Source: Streptomyces xylophagus (GTDB lineage: Bacteria; Actinomycetota; Actinomycetes; Streptomycetales; Streptomycetaceae). Taken from it: a DNA stretch of 64,000 bases. A program made the position numbers and the translations under genes. Below the pieces are notes generated by a model that saw nothing but the letters and a program-made list of their open reading frames with translations, did no database searches and was not told the origin of the DNA. The stretch's first letter is position 1. Each line of letters starts with the position of its first letter. The stretch lies in NCBI RefSeq assembly GCF_000716435.1, contig NZ_JNWO01000001.1:682001-746000 (forward strand). Reading direction: 5' to 3'. Shown here piece by piece: positions 40,055 through 48,751 of this stretch.

Positions 40055-43000
40055 TCCCCCACATACACGAATGCAGCCCAGTAGTAAGGAGAACGATGCG
40101 CCCGCGCCCGCTCCCACAGTTCCTGTGCCTTGGCCGGCACTCGGCTCCCGCTCAGTTCCCCGATGTCCGCAAAGGTGACGCGCTTCGCACCGTTGGGGGT
40201 GTCACGGACCCACTGCTGTGCCCGGCGCAACGCCTCGGGAGGATCCAGTCCGTCCGCGCGCCACAGTTTGTAGAAGCGAGCCATCAGTGCCATCGTGCTC
40301 GCGTCGGAGACCGACCACAGTGATCCGACCACACCCGCCACGCCTGCCTGGAGCAGGCCCGCAGGCAGGCTCACCACTTCGTCAGGCAGGTTTGCGCCGG
40401 GCACGGCCGTCTCGCAGGCGGAGAGGACCACCAGCCGTGCACCCAGGGAGCCATGCCCCAAAATGTCGCGCAGGGTCAGCGACTCGTCGTCGGCGAGCAG
40501 GAGCCCGCTGGCGAGCGGCTCGGCGACGTCCGCGAACCCATGGCAGGCGAAGTGGAGCACCGGGTGCTCGCCCAGCGCCGCCTTCACCGCCGGCAGGGCG
40601 GCCCGGGCACCGTCGAGGCGGCGGGCGCGGGCGAAGTGGCCGAGGGCGGCCCGCACCTCGTACCCGGCCGCCGGCAACGGACCCGCGCTCACCGGGCGCG
40701 GGTCCTCGACGGCCAGCACTCCGTCACAAGCGGCCACGCGGGCCTGCTCAGCCGCGGCCACGCGGGTGCGGGCATTGGGACTGTAGGTGAGCAGCAGGTC
40801 GTCGAGCGCGTAGCGGCGTCCGCTCGGTGCTGTGGCATCCGGGCGCCAAGCGGCGTGCAGCGGAAGCAGGCCCAGCAGCCCCGCGGGCACCAGCGCCGCC
40901 CGGGGTGCGGGCGCGAGGGCCGCGACCACGGGTTCCATGACCATGTCCCACAGCCGAGCCGTCGTGTCGTCCAGTTCCCGCTCCCAGGCGGCGGCTTCGG
41001 TGCGGCGCGCCCGATACGCCTGCAGATACGTCTCCACCAGCGTGCGCACGATCGCGTCGGTCAGTGCCGGCAGCCAGCACACCTCGACCTCGTCGCCGGA
41101 GACGACCAGGGCGATCCCGCCCTGCTCCACCGACGCCAGGTACACGAGAGGGGTCGTCGCCGCGGCCCGCAGGTCGTCGAAGCGGGGCGGGTCGAGGAAC
41201 CGCTCGTATCCCTCGACCCGGCGGATGGCGGTGATGGCAGCGTCCAGCGCGGCACGGGCGGTGCGCAGTTCGCTGGTGAGGTCGCCTCCGTGACCGGATC
41301 CGGGCGCTCGAATCGCAGCTGCGGGACCATCCACGCCGACCAGCGCCCGGTACTCGAGCTTGGCGAGGACTCCACTGCTCTGTCGGTAGTGCTCGACGAG
41401 ATCTTCACGTCCCCTTGCGGTGAGCTCTTCCAGTCCGGCGCGGGTACGTTCGAGCGTCTCCGAAAGGATCAGGGCCCTGCCCCGTTCCAGCGCCACTGCC
41501 GCATCGGCGGGGGCGCCTGACCTGGCCAGCGCGTATGCGGCAGCTGCCGCCAGCCCTTGCGCGTCGTGCAGCTCCTGTTCCTTGGCAGCTCGGGTCAGCT
41601 GCACACGGAAGAGCTGCTCCATCGCCTGCAAGCCGTAGCCGTAGGCTTCCGCCGCCTCGTCCCAGGAGTTGCGCCCGGCAGCCCACGAACCCCACGCCAT
41701 GCTGTCGGCGCGGGCATCCTCCGGGCTGAGCACCAGGCCCGCAGTCACCGCCTGGCGGAAGAGCGAGCGCGCCTCCTCCAGCTCCGCCGGGTCGCCCACC
41801 ACCGCGTGCTGGTAGCGGTTGCTCAGCACCCGCGCCAGGGTGCCGTGCAGATACAGGAGGCCGTGCACCCCGCCCTGGTGCGCGGCAGCAGCCTGCCGCA
41901 GCATCGCCTCGGCCTCATCGAGATCACTGGGGTCGCGGTCGCGCCAGAAGCGTTCCAGCAGGCCAGTGGCCAGAGAGTTGACCGCGCTGCCGGACAATGC
42001 TGCCGACGGGGCGGTCAGTTCGACTACCTTCCGTGCCCTGTCGATCCCCTCCTGGAGGTCTCTGGCGTCACGGGTATGCCGATGCTTGCCGTAGTACGCA
42101 AGCGCAAGGCCGGTGAGAATCGATGCCTGCACCGAGGGCGTGTCAAGGGCACCATCGAGCGCCTCCTGCCACAGCGTGATCGCCTCGTCCAGATCGGACG
42201 GATCGCCGCTGCGCTCATATCGATGACGCACTGCGATGCCGAGGCCCATCAGATGCGCCCACCGGCTCGGGGATCCCGCAGGCGTCAGCTCCAGCGCGGC
42301 TCGGGCGAGCTCAATCGACTGCGCGAGGTCCGCAAGGTCCCCGGTGCGGAAGTAGCGGTCCCTGAGTACGAAGCTGAGCGCGTTCAACGCGACGTCCCGG
42401 TAGGGCGTCCCAGGTGGGCAGCGCTCGACGGCTTGCTCGACGAGGGCGATGCTCTCGCCGAGATCGGCGACGTCCTGGGCCAGGTCATAGCGGGTACTCA
42501 GGGCCATCCCCAGCCCTACTAGCAGATCGGCCCGGTCGGGCGCGGTCTCCGGGGTGAGTTCCAGGGCCTGCCGGAGGGATTCGATCGCCTGGTCGAGGTC
42601 GGTCGACCGGGCCGTGCCCCGGAATCGGTCCTGGAGACTGCCGCCCAGACGGTTGAGCAGCACCGAACGGGTCGGGTACCGGTCGGCGTGGTCGAGTGCT
42701 TCGCGGTCGAGGGCGATGGCCCGGTCCAGATCGACGATGTCGCCGGCATGCTCGAACCGGGCGCATAAGGCGCTGGACAGGTTGGTCAGGGTCGCGAGCC
42801 GGTCCGCGCCGTCGGACCGGCCCAGCTCCTCCGCCACAACGAGCGCCTCCAGGGCGGCGTCCAGGTCCGCCAGATCGTTGGTGTCGTAGTACCGCAGGAG
42901 ACGGTAGGCGCCGAGCCGCTGGAGAAGGGGGGCGCGCTCCGGAGAATCGGGGGGCAGCAAGGAGAGGATCTCACCGGCCAGTTCGACGGCTTCGTCCAGG

Positions 43001-44292
43001 TCTTGTCGCTCTCCGGTCTCCTTGTAACGCCTATTCAGACCCTCTGCCAAATTTGCCAGAGTGGCGAGGTGAGCGGGGGAACCATGGGGGAGCAGAGCGC
43101 TGGCCTCCCGGTGCGCGCTGATCGCCTGCTCACGCGCCCTCGGGTCTTGAACTCGTTCGTGGTAGCGCCAGAGCGCTTCTCCGAGCAAGTCCAGGACGTA
43201 GCCCCGGCGCGGGGACGACACGTCTATGGTTCGCGCCGCCTCTTCCAGGTGTGTCAACGCACGCCCGAGGCTGTCGCCATCCTCAGCCTCGCGGTACTCG
43301 TTCAACAGCCTCGCGCCGACCAGCGCATGCTCCCACGCCTGTCCGTCCGACCTGGGAGCGTCGGGCGCTTCCGTAAAGGCGTCCTGGTCGTCCATCGACA
43401 AGCGCACCTGGTCCCCGAGAAGCGCTGCCACCCGGGGGAGGTCGGCCACGATGTCGGATGCGGCCATCTCGTGGACGACCTCGAGAGTCTGCCGGAGGAT
43501 GTCGATCGCGTGGCGCAGTTCAGCGGCCGTCCCGACGGCCAGCAGCTGGAGGGTCCGCTCCATGTCCACGGCGATGATCCGCGGCCCCGCCTCGTCCGTG
43601 AACGGCTCGAGGGCCTGGCGGAAGGCGGCGACGGCCTGAGCGTTGTTCTGTTCGGCGTCACCCTGGACACGTTCGGTGAACGCCCGCGCCAGATTGTTCT
43701 GGGTGATGGCCCACAGGACCGGCTGCACAGCTGTCGACTGCCGGGCGAGGGCCGTCCGAAAGGCCGCGATCGCCTCCTCGACATTCTGGCCGTGATCGCC
43801 CGTGGAGTCGTCGAGAAGGGCTTCGCCGAGCATGCCGTGCAGTGAGGCCCACATCTTCGGAGCCCGGTCCGGGGCGGTCAGCCCCAAAGCCCTGCGGAGG
43901 GACGAGAGCTGCCCCGGCTCGACAATCCCGCGAGCCGAATACTCGGACAACGGGGCCAGGACTGACCGCAGTTCGGGGGACAAGTCGTCCTCGATCAGCT
44001 CGGCGACCGCGTCGTCGACACCGATCCTGCGAGCCAGCACGAGCAGAGCACGGTACCGCTCGTACTGGCGCACCCCGTCGACGTCGTCCACCGCTTGGAG
44101 CCGAGTGATGAGCTGCTCGAACAGCTCGATGCCGGCGTCGCTCAACAGCTCGGGGTGGGCATGGAGCGTGTCCCGCACGTCGCCCCAGCTCGGAGCGAAC
44201 GCCAACTCCCGTACAGTATCGGCCAGCCCGTTCGACTCTGCTTTCGCCGACCTGCCGGATTCCTGGGCCCTGCGACGGCGGAATAAGGCCAT
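40051..44292 (-). CDS. TPR-CHAT caspase-like protease
   Basis: The protein of about 1413 residues has an array of tetratricopeptide-like repeats (residues about 100-950, with recurring units such as DLDEAITLWQEALD and DLAQSIELARAALELTPAGS). A CHAT domain is at the C-terminus. The catalytic dyad is visible: His1251 in VLHFACHGFAD and Cys1293 in LVVLSACETAVPG. The fold is that of caspase/separase-type cysteine proteases. The TPR part would sense or recruit. It leads a three-gene operon, coupled by ATGA, and is divergent from a LexA-type repressor. I chose ATG 44292 as the first Met in a basic segment; no strong ribosome site is seen. Confidence 0.88.
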   Translation of the reverse strand: MALFRRRRAQESGRSAKAESNGLADTVRELAFAPSWGDVRDTLHAHPELLSDAGIELFEQLITRLQAVDDVDGVRQYERYRALLVLARRIGVDDAVAELIEDDLSPELRSVLAPLSEYSARGIVEPGQLSSLRRALGLTAPDRAPKMWASLHGMLGEALLDDSTGDHGQNVEEAIAAFRTALARQSTAVQPVLWAITQNNLARAFTERVQGDAEQNNAQAVAAFRQALEPFTDEAGPRIIAVDMERTLQLLAVGTAAELRHAIDILRQTLEVVHEMAASDIVADLPRVAALLGDQVRLSMDDQDAFTEAPDAPRSDGQAWEHALVGARLLNEYREAEDGDSLGRALTHLEEAARTIDVSSPRRGYVLDLLGEALWRYHERVQDPRAREQAISAHREASALLPHGSPAHLATLANLAEGLNRRYKETGERQDLDEAVELAGEILSLLPPDSPERAPLLQRLGAYRLLRYYDTNDLADLDAALEALVVAEELGRSDGADRLATLTNLSSALCARFEHAGDIVDLDRAIALDREALDHADRYPTRSVLLNRLGGSLQDRFRGTARSTDLDQAIESLRQALELTPETAPDRADLLVGLGMALSTRYDLAQDVADLGESIALVEQAVERCPPGTPYRDVALNALSFVLRDRYFRTGDLADLAQSIELARAALELTPAGSPSRWAHLMGLGIAVRHRYERSGDPSDLDEAITLWQEALDGALDTPSVQASILTGLALAYYGKHRHTRDARDLQEGIDRARKVVELTAPSAALSGSAVNSLATGLLERFWRDRDPSDLDEAEAMLRQAAAAHQGGVHGLLYLHGTLARVLSNRYQHAVVGDPAELEEARSLFRQAVTAGLVLSPEDARADSMAWGSWAAGRNSWDEAAEAYGYGLQAMEQLFRVQLTRAAKEQELHDAQGLAAAAAYALARSGAPADAAVALERGRALILSETLERTRAGLEELTARGREDLVEHYRQSSGVLAKLEYRALVGVDGPAAAIRAPGSGHGGDLTSELRTARAALDAAITAIRRVEGYERFLDPPRFDDLRAAATTPLVYLASVEQGGIALVVSGDEVEVCWLPALTDAIVRTLVETYLQAYRARRTEAAAWERELDDTTARLWDMVMEPVVAALAPAPRAALVPAGLLGLLPLHAAWRPDATAPSGRRYALDDLLLTYSPNARTRVAAAEQARVAACDGVLAVEDPRPVSAGPLPAAGYEVRAALGHFARARRLDGARAALPAVKAALGEHPVLHFACHGFADVAEPLASGLLLADDESLTLRDILGHGSLGARLVVLSACETAVPGANLPDEVVSLPAGLLQAGVAGVVGSLWSVSDASTMALMARFYKLWRADGLDPPEALRRAQQWVRDTPNGAKRVTFADIGELSGSRVPAKAQELWERARAHRSPYYWAAFVYVGE

Positions 44293-44513
44293 TGGTCCAC
44301 GGTAACGGCCGGCATCTCCGGTATCTGCGGAATTCTGCAAGAGAGCAGTGAGGTCCGAGCACGTCGGCATCTTGGTCGCGCGTGGCCTTCTCGGCTCAAC
44401 TCGGCTCGCGAGACTGAGGTCTGGGGAGCGTGACAGACGTTGTGACCAGGTGACAACTACCTCGACCAGTCACAGCGAGTCCGTTGTACCGGTCCGCAGT
44501 CCCCGAATGGAGT

Positions 44514-44527
44514 CGAAACAGTGTTCC
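44514..44527. promoter_or_regulatory. LexA-box-like operator
   Basis: CGAAACAGTGTTCC matches the actinobacterial LexA consensus CGAAC-N4-GTTCG at 8 of 10 fixed positions. It lies between the divergent CHAT and LexA genes, 60 bp before the LexA start, so it could control both. Confidence 0.5.
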
Positions 44528-44587
44528 ATTTCCAGGAGGGGGCGGGTTAGGGTCGCGATCTAGGAGATCTTGTACGGAGGTGCCCGG

Positions 44588-45259
44588 ATGGACAGCAGCG
44601 TGCCGGCCCGTAGGGGCCGTCCACCGGGGCCCCGGACCGCTGAGGGTGAGCTGACGGACCGCCAGTCGGACATCGTCCGCTACATCAGGGAAGCGGTCGA
44701 CCGGCAGGGCTACCCGCCGTCGATGCGGGAGATCGGCCAGGCCGTCCACCTCGCCAGTACCTCCTCGGTCGCACACCAGTTGATGGCCCTGGAGAGCAAG
44801 GGCGTCCTCTACCGCGACCCGCACCGTCCCCGCGCCTACCGGATCCGGCCCACGTGGGCACCCGAGCTGGACAGCAGGAGCGCGGCGCGGGTCGACGTGC
44901 CGCTGGTCGGACGCATCGCCGCCGGCGCACCCCTGCTCGCCGAGGAGATGGTCGGGGACGTCTACGCCATGCCCCGTCAAGTCGTGGGCGACGGTGACTT
45001 GTTCGCCCTGACGGTCACCGGAGACAGCATGATCGGCGCCGCGATCTGTGACGGCGACATCGTGACCGTACGGCGCCAGGACAGCGCCGACCACGGAGAC
45101 ATCGTCGCCGCGCTCCTGGACGACGAGGCCACCGTCAAGGTTCTGCGCCGACAGGACGGGCAGGTGATGCTGATGCCCCGCAACCCCGCCTACCAGCCGA
45201 TCCCCGGTGACGAGGCGCAGATCCTCGGCAAGGTCGTCGGCGTCCTGCGCCTGCTCTGA
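44588..45259 (+). CDS. LexA-type self-cleaving repressor (likely accessory copy)
   Basis: The 223-residue protein has the LexA winged helix ([48 protein letters not shown]), the Ala112-Gly113 cleavage bond in GRIAAGAP, the catalytic serine in GDSM (147) and lysine in ATVKVL (184), all in normal spacing. LexA represses DNA-damage genes until RecA stimulates self-cleavage. ATG 44588 is preceded by GGAGG. Streptomyces genomes have a core lexA elsewhere, near nrdR. The location next to the CHAT operon suggests this is an extra copy. That needs the full genome. Confidence 0.9.
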   Translation: MDSSVPARRGRPPGPRTAEGELTDRQSDIVRYIREAVDRQGYPPSMREIGQAVHLASTSSVAHQLMALESKGVLYRDPHRPRAYRIRPTWAPELDSRSAARVDVPLVGRIAAGAPLLAEEMVGDVYAMPRQVVGDGDLFALTVTGDSMIGAAICDGDIVTVRRQDSADHGDIVAALLDDEATVKVLRRQDGQVMLMPRNPAYQPIPGDEAQILGKVVGVLRLL

Positions 45260-45320
45260 GCCGAGGCGGGCTCGAGGCGACGGGGCGGCGGAGCCTGTTG
45301 CCGACGCCACCCCCGAATGC

Positions 45321-45560
45321 TTATGAGCCCCGGATTGGGCTCGCAGGCGTTCCGGGTGCCATGTTCTGCCGCAGGTCGACGTACAGGCGCAGCCGTACTC
45401 CGGGCTGGCCGACATCCCGCGTAGTGCGGTCCGCGGTCGCGGTCCCCCAGGTTCGGGCGATCGCGGCCTGGAACGCGAGGACGGTGTCGTCGTCAAGACC
45501 GGCCACGTCGACGACCAGCAGGCCGGCTTCGGACACATGCGCTTCTCGGATCGGGTCCAC
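45321..45560 (-). CDS. DUF6207-like small protein
   Basis: From GTG 45560 the 79-residue product reads INEAHVSE-like PIREAHVSEAGLLVVDVAGLDDDTVLAFQAAIARTW, then TATADRTTRDVGQPGVRLRLYVDLRQNMA. This is the pattern of DUF6207, a common short Streptomyces protein of unknown role. Eighteen extra residues would be added by an upstream ATG. It sits alone between the LexA gene and a membrane-protein gene. Confidence 0.65.
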   Translation of the reverse strand: MDPIREAHVSEAGLLVVDVAGLDDDTVLAFQAAIARTWGTATADRTTRDVGQPGVRLRLYVDLRQNMAPGTPASPIRGS

Positions 45561-45761
45561 GTCTGTACATACGTCTTCGTGCACGACGGGGTTCTCCGCG
45601 AGACCCGGATTCACCTCAACGAGTCGGGTGGACGGGATCAGCCGTAGCCCATACTTCCGGCGACCTTCTATTGAGCGGCGGCGACCTCCTCGATGGCGGA
45701 GCCGGTCAGGACTCGGTGGTTGCCGTACTGGAGACCGAGGACTCGTCCTGGACGACGGTGC

Positions 45762-47315
45762 TTAGTTGCGACGAAAAATTACTGCTGCGGCACCGGCTGT
45801 GAGGATGGTGGCCAGGAGCCAGCCAAGGATGACGAGGGCAAGGGCTATCCACTGGGAGGCACCGGCAGTGCGCCACGCTGATTCTTGGCCGAGGTCGAGA
45901 ACTGGCAGGAGCAGATCGAGGGTGTAGATGGCGGGTTGCCAGTGCGGTGCCTCTTCCGCGCTCAGCGGAGGTGGCGGGTTTGAGGCGAACCACAGCGTCC
46001 CGGTCAGCCAGAGCGACAGGAGCCAGAACAGCCCCCGTGCAGGACGGTAGCCGTAGCCGAGGACGGCGTCCTGAAAGCCGTCCCACGCTCGAAGCAGCAG
46101 GGGCAGCGTTTCTCTTCGCCGGCGGAGTTTGGCCAGGTCGACGTCGTTTGCGTCGAGATCGTCTCCCGATGCCCGAAGCGACGCTGCCAGCCGGTCGTAT
46201 GGTTCGGGAGAGTATTCGGGGGTGGCAGAAGTCACCCACGCGAGGCGAGCGGCCAGCGGGAACGGGCCTCCCGGAACGAGGGTCGCGTATGTGAAGCCCT
46301 GCACATCAAACCGCCCCGGCCCGGGCCAGCTGTCCGCCCTGTTGACCAGACGGCCCACTGTGGCGTTGGTCAAGATGATCTTTCCGCGTTCCGGTCGTTC
46401 TGGCATGAACCGCAGCTCGGGCGCCTGAATGCCTCGCAGCGACACTTCCTGTCCATCGGTGAGATGCAGGCTGACGTGCTCCAGGACGATGCTGTTGCCG
46501 AATGTGGCTCCGTCCAACAGGATCCCGCCGTGCACTACGGCCCGCCGCCATTGGGCCACGCGAGCGGGGACGTCGTTTGGGTCCAGCTCGACCCAGGCAG
46601 AGATCACCAGGCTCTCCTCAACGACGAGACGCAGGGCATTGAGGGCCCATCGGCCGCCCCCGCGCCCCAACACAGCGCCCCGAAAGTTGAGTTGTCCGCC
46701 GATACGCGCACCTCTCAACGACACCAAGCCGAAGGCGCTGAGTCTTTCGGCGTTGAAGTCCTGCGCGACGTTCATTCCGTCGCCGTTCCACGCTCTGGCC
46801 TCGCGATCGGGGTGCAGGCACAGCCGGTTGACTGTGAGGTCGGTGCCGATCTGCGCCTGGGGTATGGAAATGCCGGCGGATACCGTGGAGCCGCTCAACT
46901 GCAGGTCACCTGTCGTGACGAGCCGGGCCGCTTCCAAGGAAGGGATCGCGCAGCCGGCGAAGATGACCGTGCGCATGTGGCAGTCGACAAGCCGGACAGT
47001 CTCCTCGAAACGGCAGTCGGACAACTCGACGGGCACGTCGATCTGAGAGTTCGACAAGTCGAGCGGGCCGGCGATGCGTGCCCCTGTGATCTTCAACGCC
47101 GCAGCTCTGCCGGGGAGCGGAGACGGACCGTTCAAGAGCAGGAGAGCGAGGATCCGGGCCCGCACGGTGCGCTCGGGCCCCCAGGCCAATGAACTGTTGA
47201 CGTCGTCCGCCGCTGCATCCCCGGTCCGCAGGTCGTACATGGAACCGTTGCGGAACGCCTGCCACATGCCAAGCTCGGCTGCAGTCAGACCGTCCGGCAT
47301 CTCATCGCCAACCAC
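45762..47315 (-). CDS. Membrane-anchored protein with a beta-helix-like repeat domain
   Basis: The 517-residue protein (GTG 47315, with GGAGGG upstream) has an N-terminal half made of short repeats such as ALKITGARIAGPLDLSNSQIDVPVELSDCRFEE, LVSLRGARIGGQLNFRGAVL and GGILLDGATFGNSIVLEHVSL, which suggest a right-handed beta helix of pentapeptide type. A linker follows, then two or three membrane segments near the C-terminus (GLFWLLSLWLTGTLWF; WIALALVILGWLLATILTAGAAAVIF). Similar Streptomyces proteins carry the uninformative label membrane-associated oxidoreductase, but I see no cofactor site. Function unknown. Confidence 0.7.
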   Translation of the reverse strand: MVGDEMPDGLTAAELGMWQAFRNGSMYDLRTGDAAADDVNSSLAWGPERTVRARILALLLLNGPSPLPGRAAALKITGARIAGPLDLSNSQIDVPVELSDCRFEETVRLVDCHMRTVIFAGCAIPSLEAARLVTTGDLQLSGSTVSAGISIPQAQIGTDLTVNRLCLHPDREARAWNGDGMNVAQDFNAERLSAFGLVSLRGARIGGQLNFRGAVLGRGGGRWALNALRLVVEESLVISAWVELDPNDVPARVAQWRRAVVHGGILLDGATFGNSIVLEHVSLHLTDGQEVSLRGIQAPELRFMPERPERGKIILTNATVGRLVNRADSWPGPGRFDVQGFTYATLVPGGPFPLAARLAWVTSATPEYSPEPYDRLAASLRASGDDLDANDVDLAKLRRRRETLPLLLRAWDGFQDAVLGYGYRPARGLFWLLSLWLTGTLWFASNPPPPLSAEEAPHWQPAIYTLDLLLPVLDLGQESAWRTAGASQWIALALVILGWLLATILTAGAAAVIFRRN

Positions 47316-48096
47316 GCCCCATCCCTCCCCCGAGTCGCTGCCCCCAACCTTCCCTCAACTGGCCCTGGTTGGGCAGGGTGGGCCGATACACGCACTCGCC
47401 GTTGTAGGAATCCGAGGTACTTGAGCATTCCGACCTGGGACGTTGCGGTAGTTGAGCACACCGCGCCAACCCTGCGGCGCCGGTACTTGAGCCAACGCTA
47501 TCTAGTGCTTCCGGGCTCCGAGTACAGGTCAGCGCGCGTATGCGGGTATCAGGCATGTATGGCAGGTGCTGAAACGTGGTGGGGTAGGCGACCTGACCGT
47601 CTAATCCCCGTGTAAGGACGTTCCGGGCCAGTCAAGAACAACCCGGGCCGTTCGAACAGCAGGGCCGTCATGCCTACGTCCATCCGGGCCCGCGTGGCCT
47701 CACCGTAGATCGGCGGGCGGTTCTGCTGTGAGGTGGTGACTGGCGGGCACCGATGAAGACACCTCGTCACAGACCGTGCCCGCAGAGGTCTCCTGTGAGC
47801 CCGGTGCGTCTCGGTGTCTCGCTAGTCACCACCACGGGCACGGTGTTGGCGCCCGTCGGCGCTGGACGGACGCCTTGGGAAAACCGGGCTCCGATGCCTC
47901 CCGCGAGACAGGTGCCGTCCAGCACCGTCGCGCGTCAACACCCGCCACTTGATCACTCGTTGGTGTTGGTGGTGCGAGCCCGTCGCACGGTGACCTCCTG
48001 ATACGCCCGAGCCGCCCGAGCTCCCGCGAAGACCGAGGCCCGTGAGACGAGCTGGTGCCACGAACGGCTACTGAGACATCCCACGCGGACAAGGAG
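47316..48096. other. Intergenic stretch, no intact gene
   Basis: No supported coding frame. Three short related words, GGTACTTGAGC (47416-47426), GGTAGTTGAGC (47447-47457) and GGTACTTGAGC (47482-47492), are spaced 31 and 35 bp. The right part borders a broken IS110 and may belong to that element's non-coding end. Confidence 0.4.
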
Positions 48097-48750
48097 TCAA
48101 GCTGCCTCGTTGGAGAGCTCTGCGGAGCGCTGGTTGGGGAAGGCCTTCGTCTCGTCGTAGGTCACTCCAGCCTGGAGGCAGTGGAACAGCATTCCCATGA
48201 AGCGATTGAAGAGGTTCCGCTGGGCGGCGACGTGGCGGTCTCCGGCTTCTTTGCGGCGGTCGTAGTGGGCTCGTGCCCCCGGTGACCTGGTGAGGGAGAC
48301 GAAGGCCCACACGTAGCCGACTGCGGCCAGCCGCTGATTCTTGACCCTGCGGCTCATGACCACGCAGCTCTTGCCGCTGGCCCGGGTGACGGGTGCGCTT
48401 CCGGCGTAGGCCTTGAGCGAGCCGGCGTTTGCGAACCGGGTTCGGTCGTCGCCGATCTCCGCGAGGACCCGTGCTCCGGTCAGGGAGCCGAGGCCGGGAA
48501 AGCTGCGGATGATCGGCGCGTCCGACTCCCGCTCTATTGCTAGCGCTCGAGGCGCTGGGTGGAGCCAGGGCTATCAGCCCACTCCCGAGGTGAAGCGAGG
48601 CCCGCAGTCTCTTTCAAGGCCTCAATAGGGCCCGGGTGGGCCTGGCGGTGCTTCGCTTCGCTGCCCATTGGGGTGGGCCTCCAGGAGTTCCTCGATCCTC
48701 GCGGCGAGGGCTTTGCGCTGGTCAAGCACGGACTGGAGTGAGTTGGCGAG
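48097..48750 (-). pseudogene. IS110-family transposase, 5'-truncated
   Basis: The minus strand carries LANSLQSVLDQRKALAARIEELLEAHPNG (about 48660-48750), then a PIIRSFPGLGSLTGARVLAEIGDDRTRF segment, SLKAYAGSAPVTRASGKS and RVKNQRLAAVGYVWAFVSLTRSPGARAHYDRRK, ending at 48097. This is the C-terminal two thirds of an IS110 transposase, including the conserved Ser region, with a frame break near 48545-48640. The ISAzo13-type element is inserted directly at its upstream edge. The N-terminal DEDD domain is not found on the far side. Confidence 0.78.
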
Positions 48751-48751
48751 G

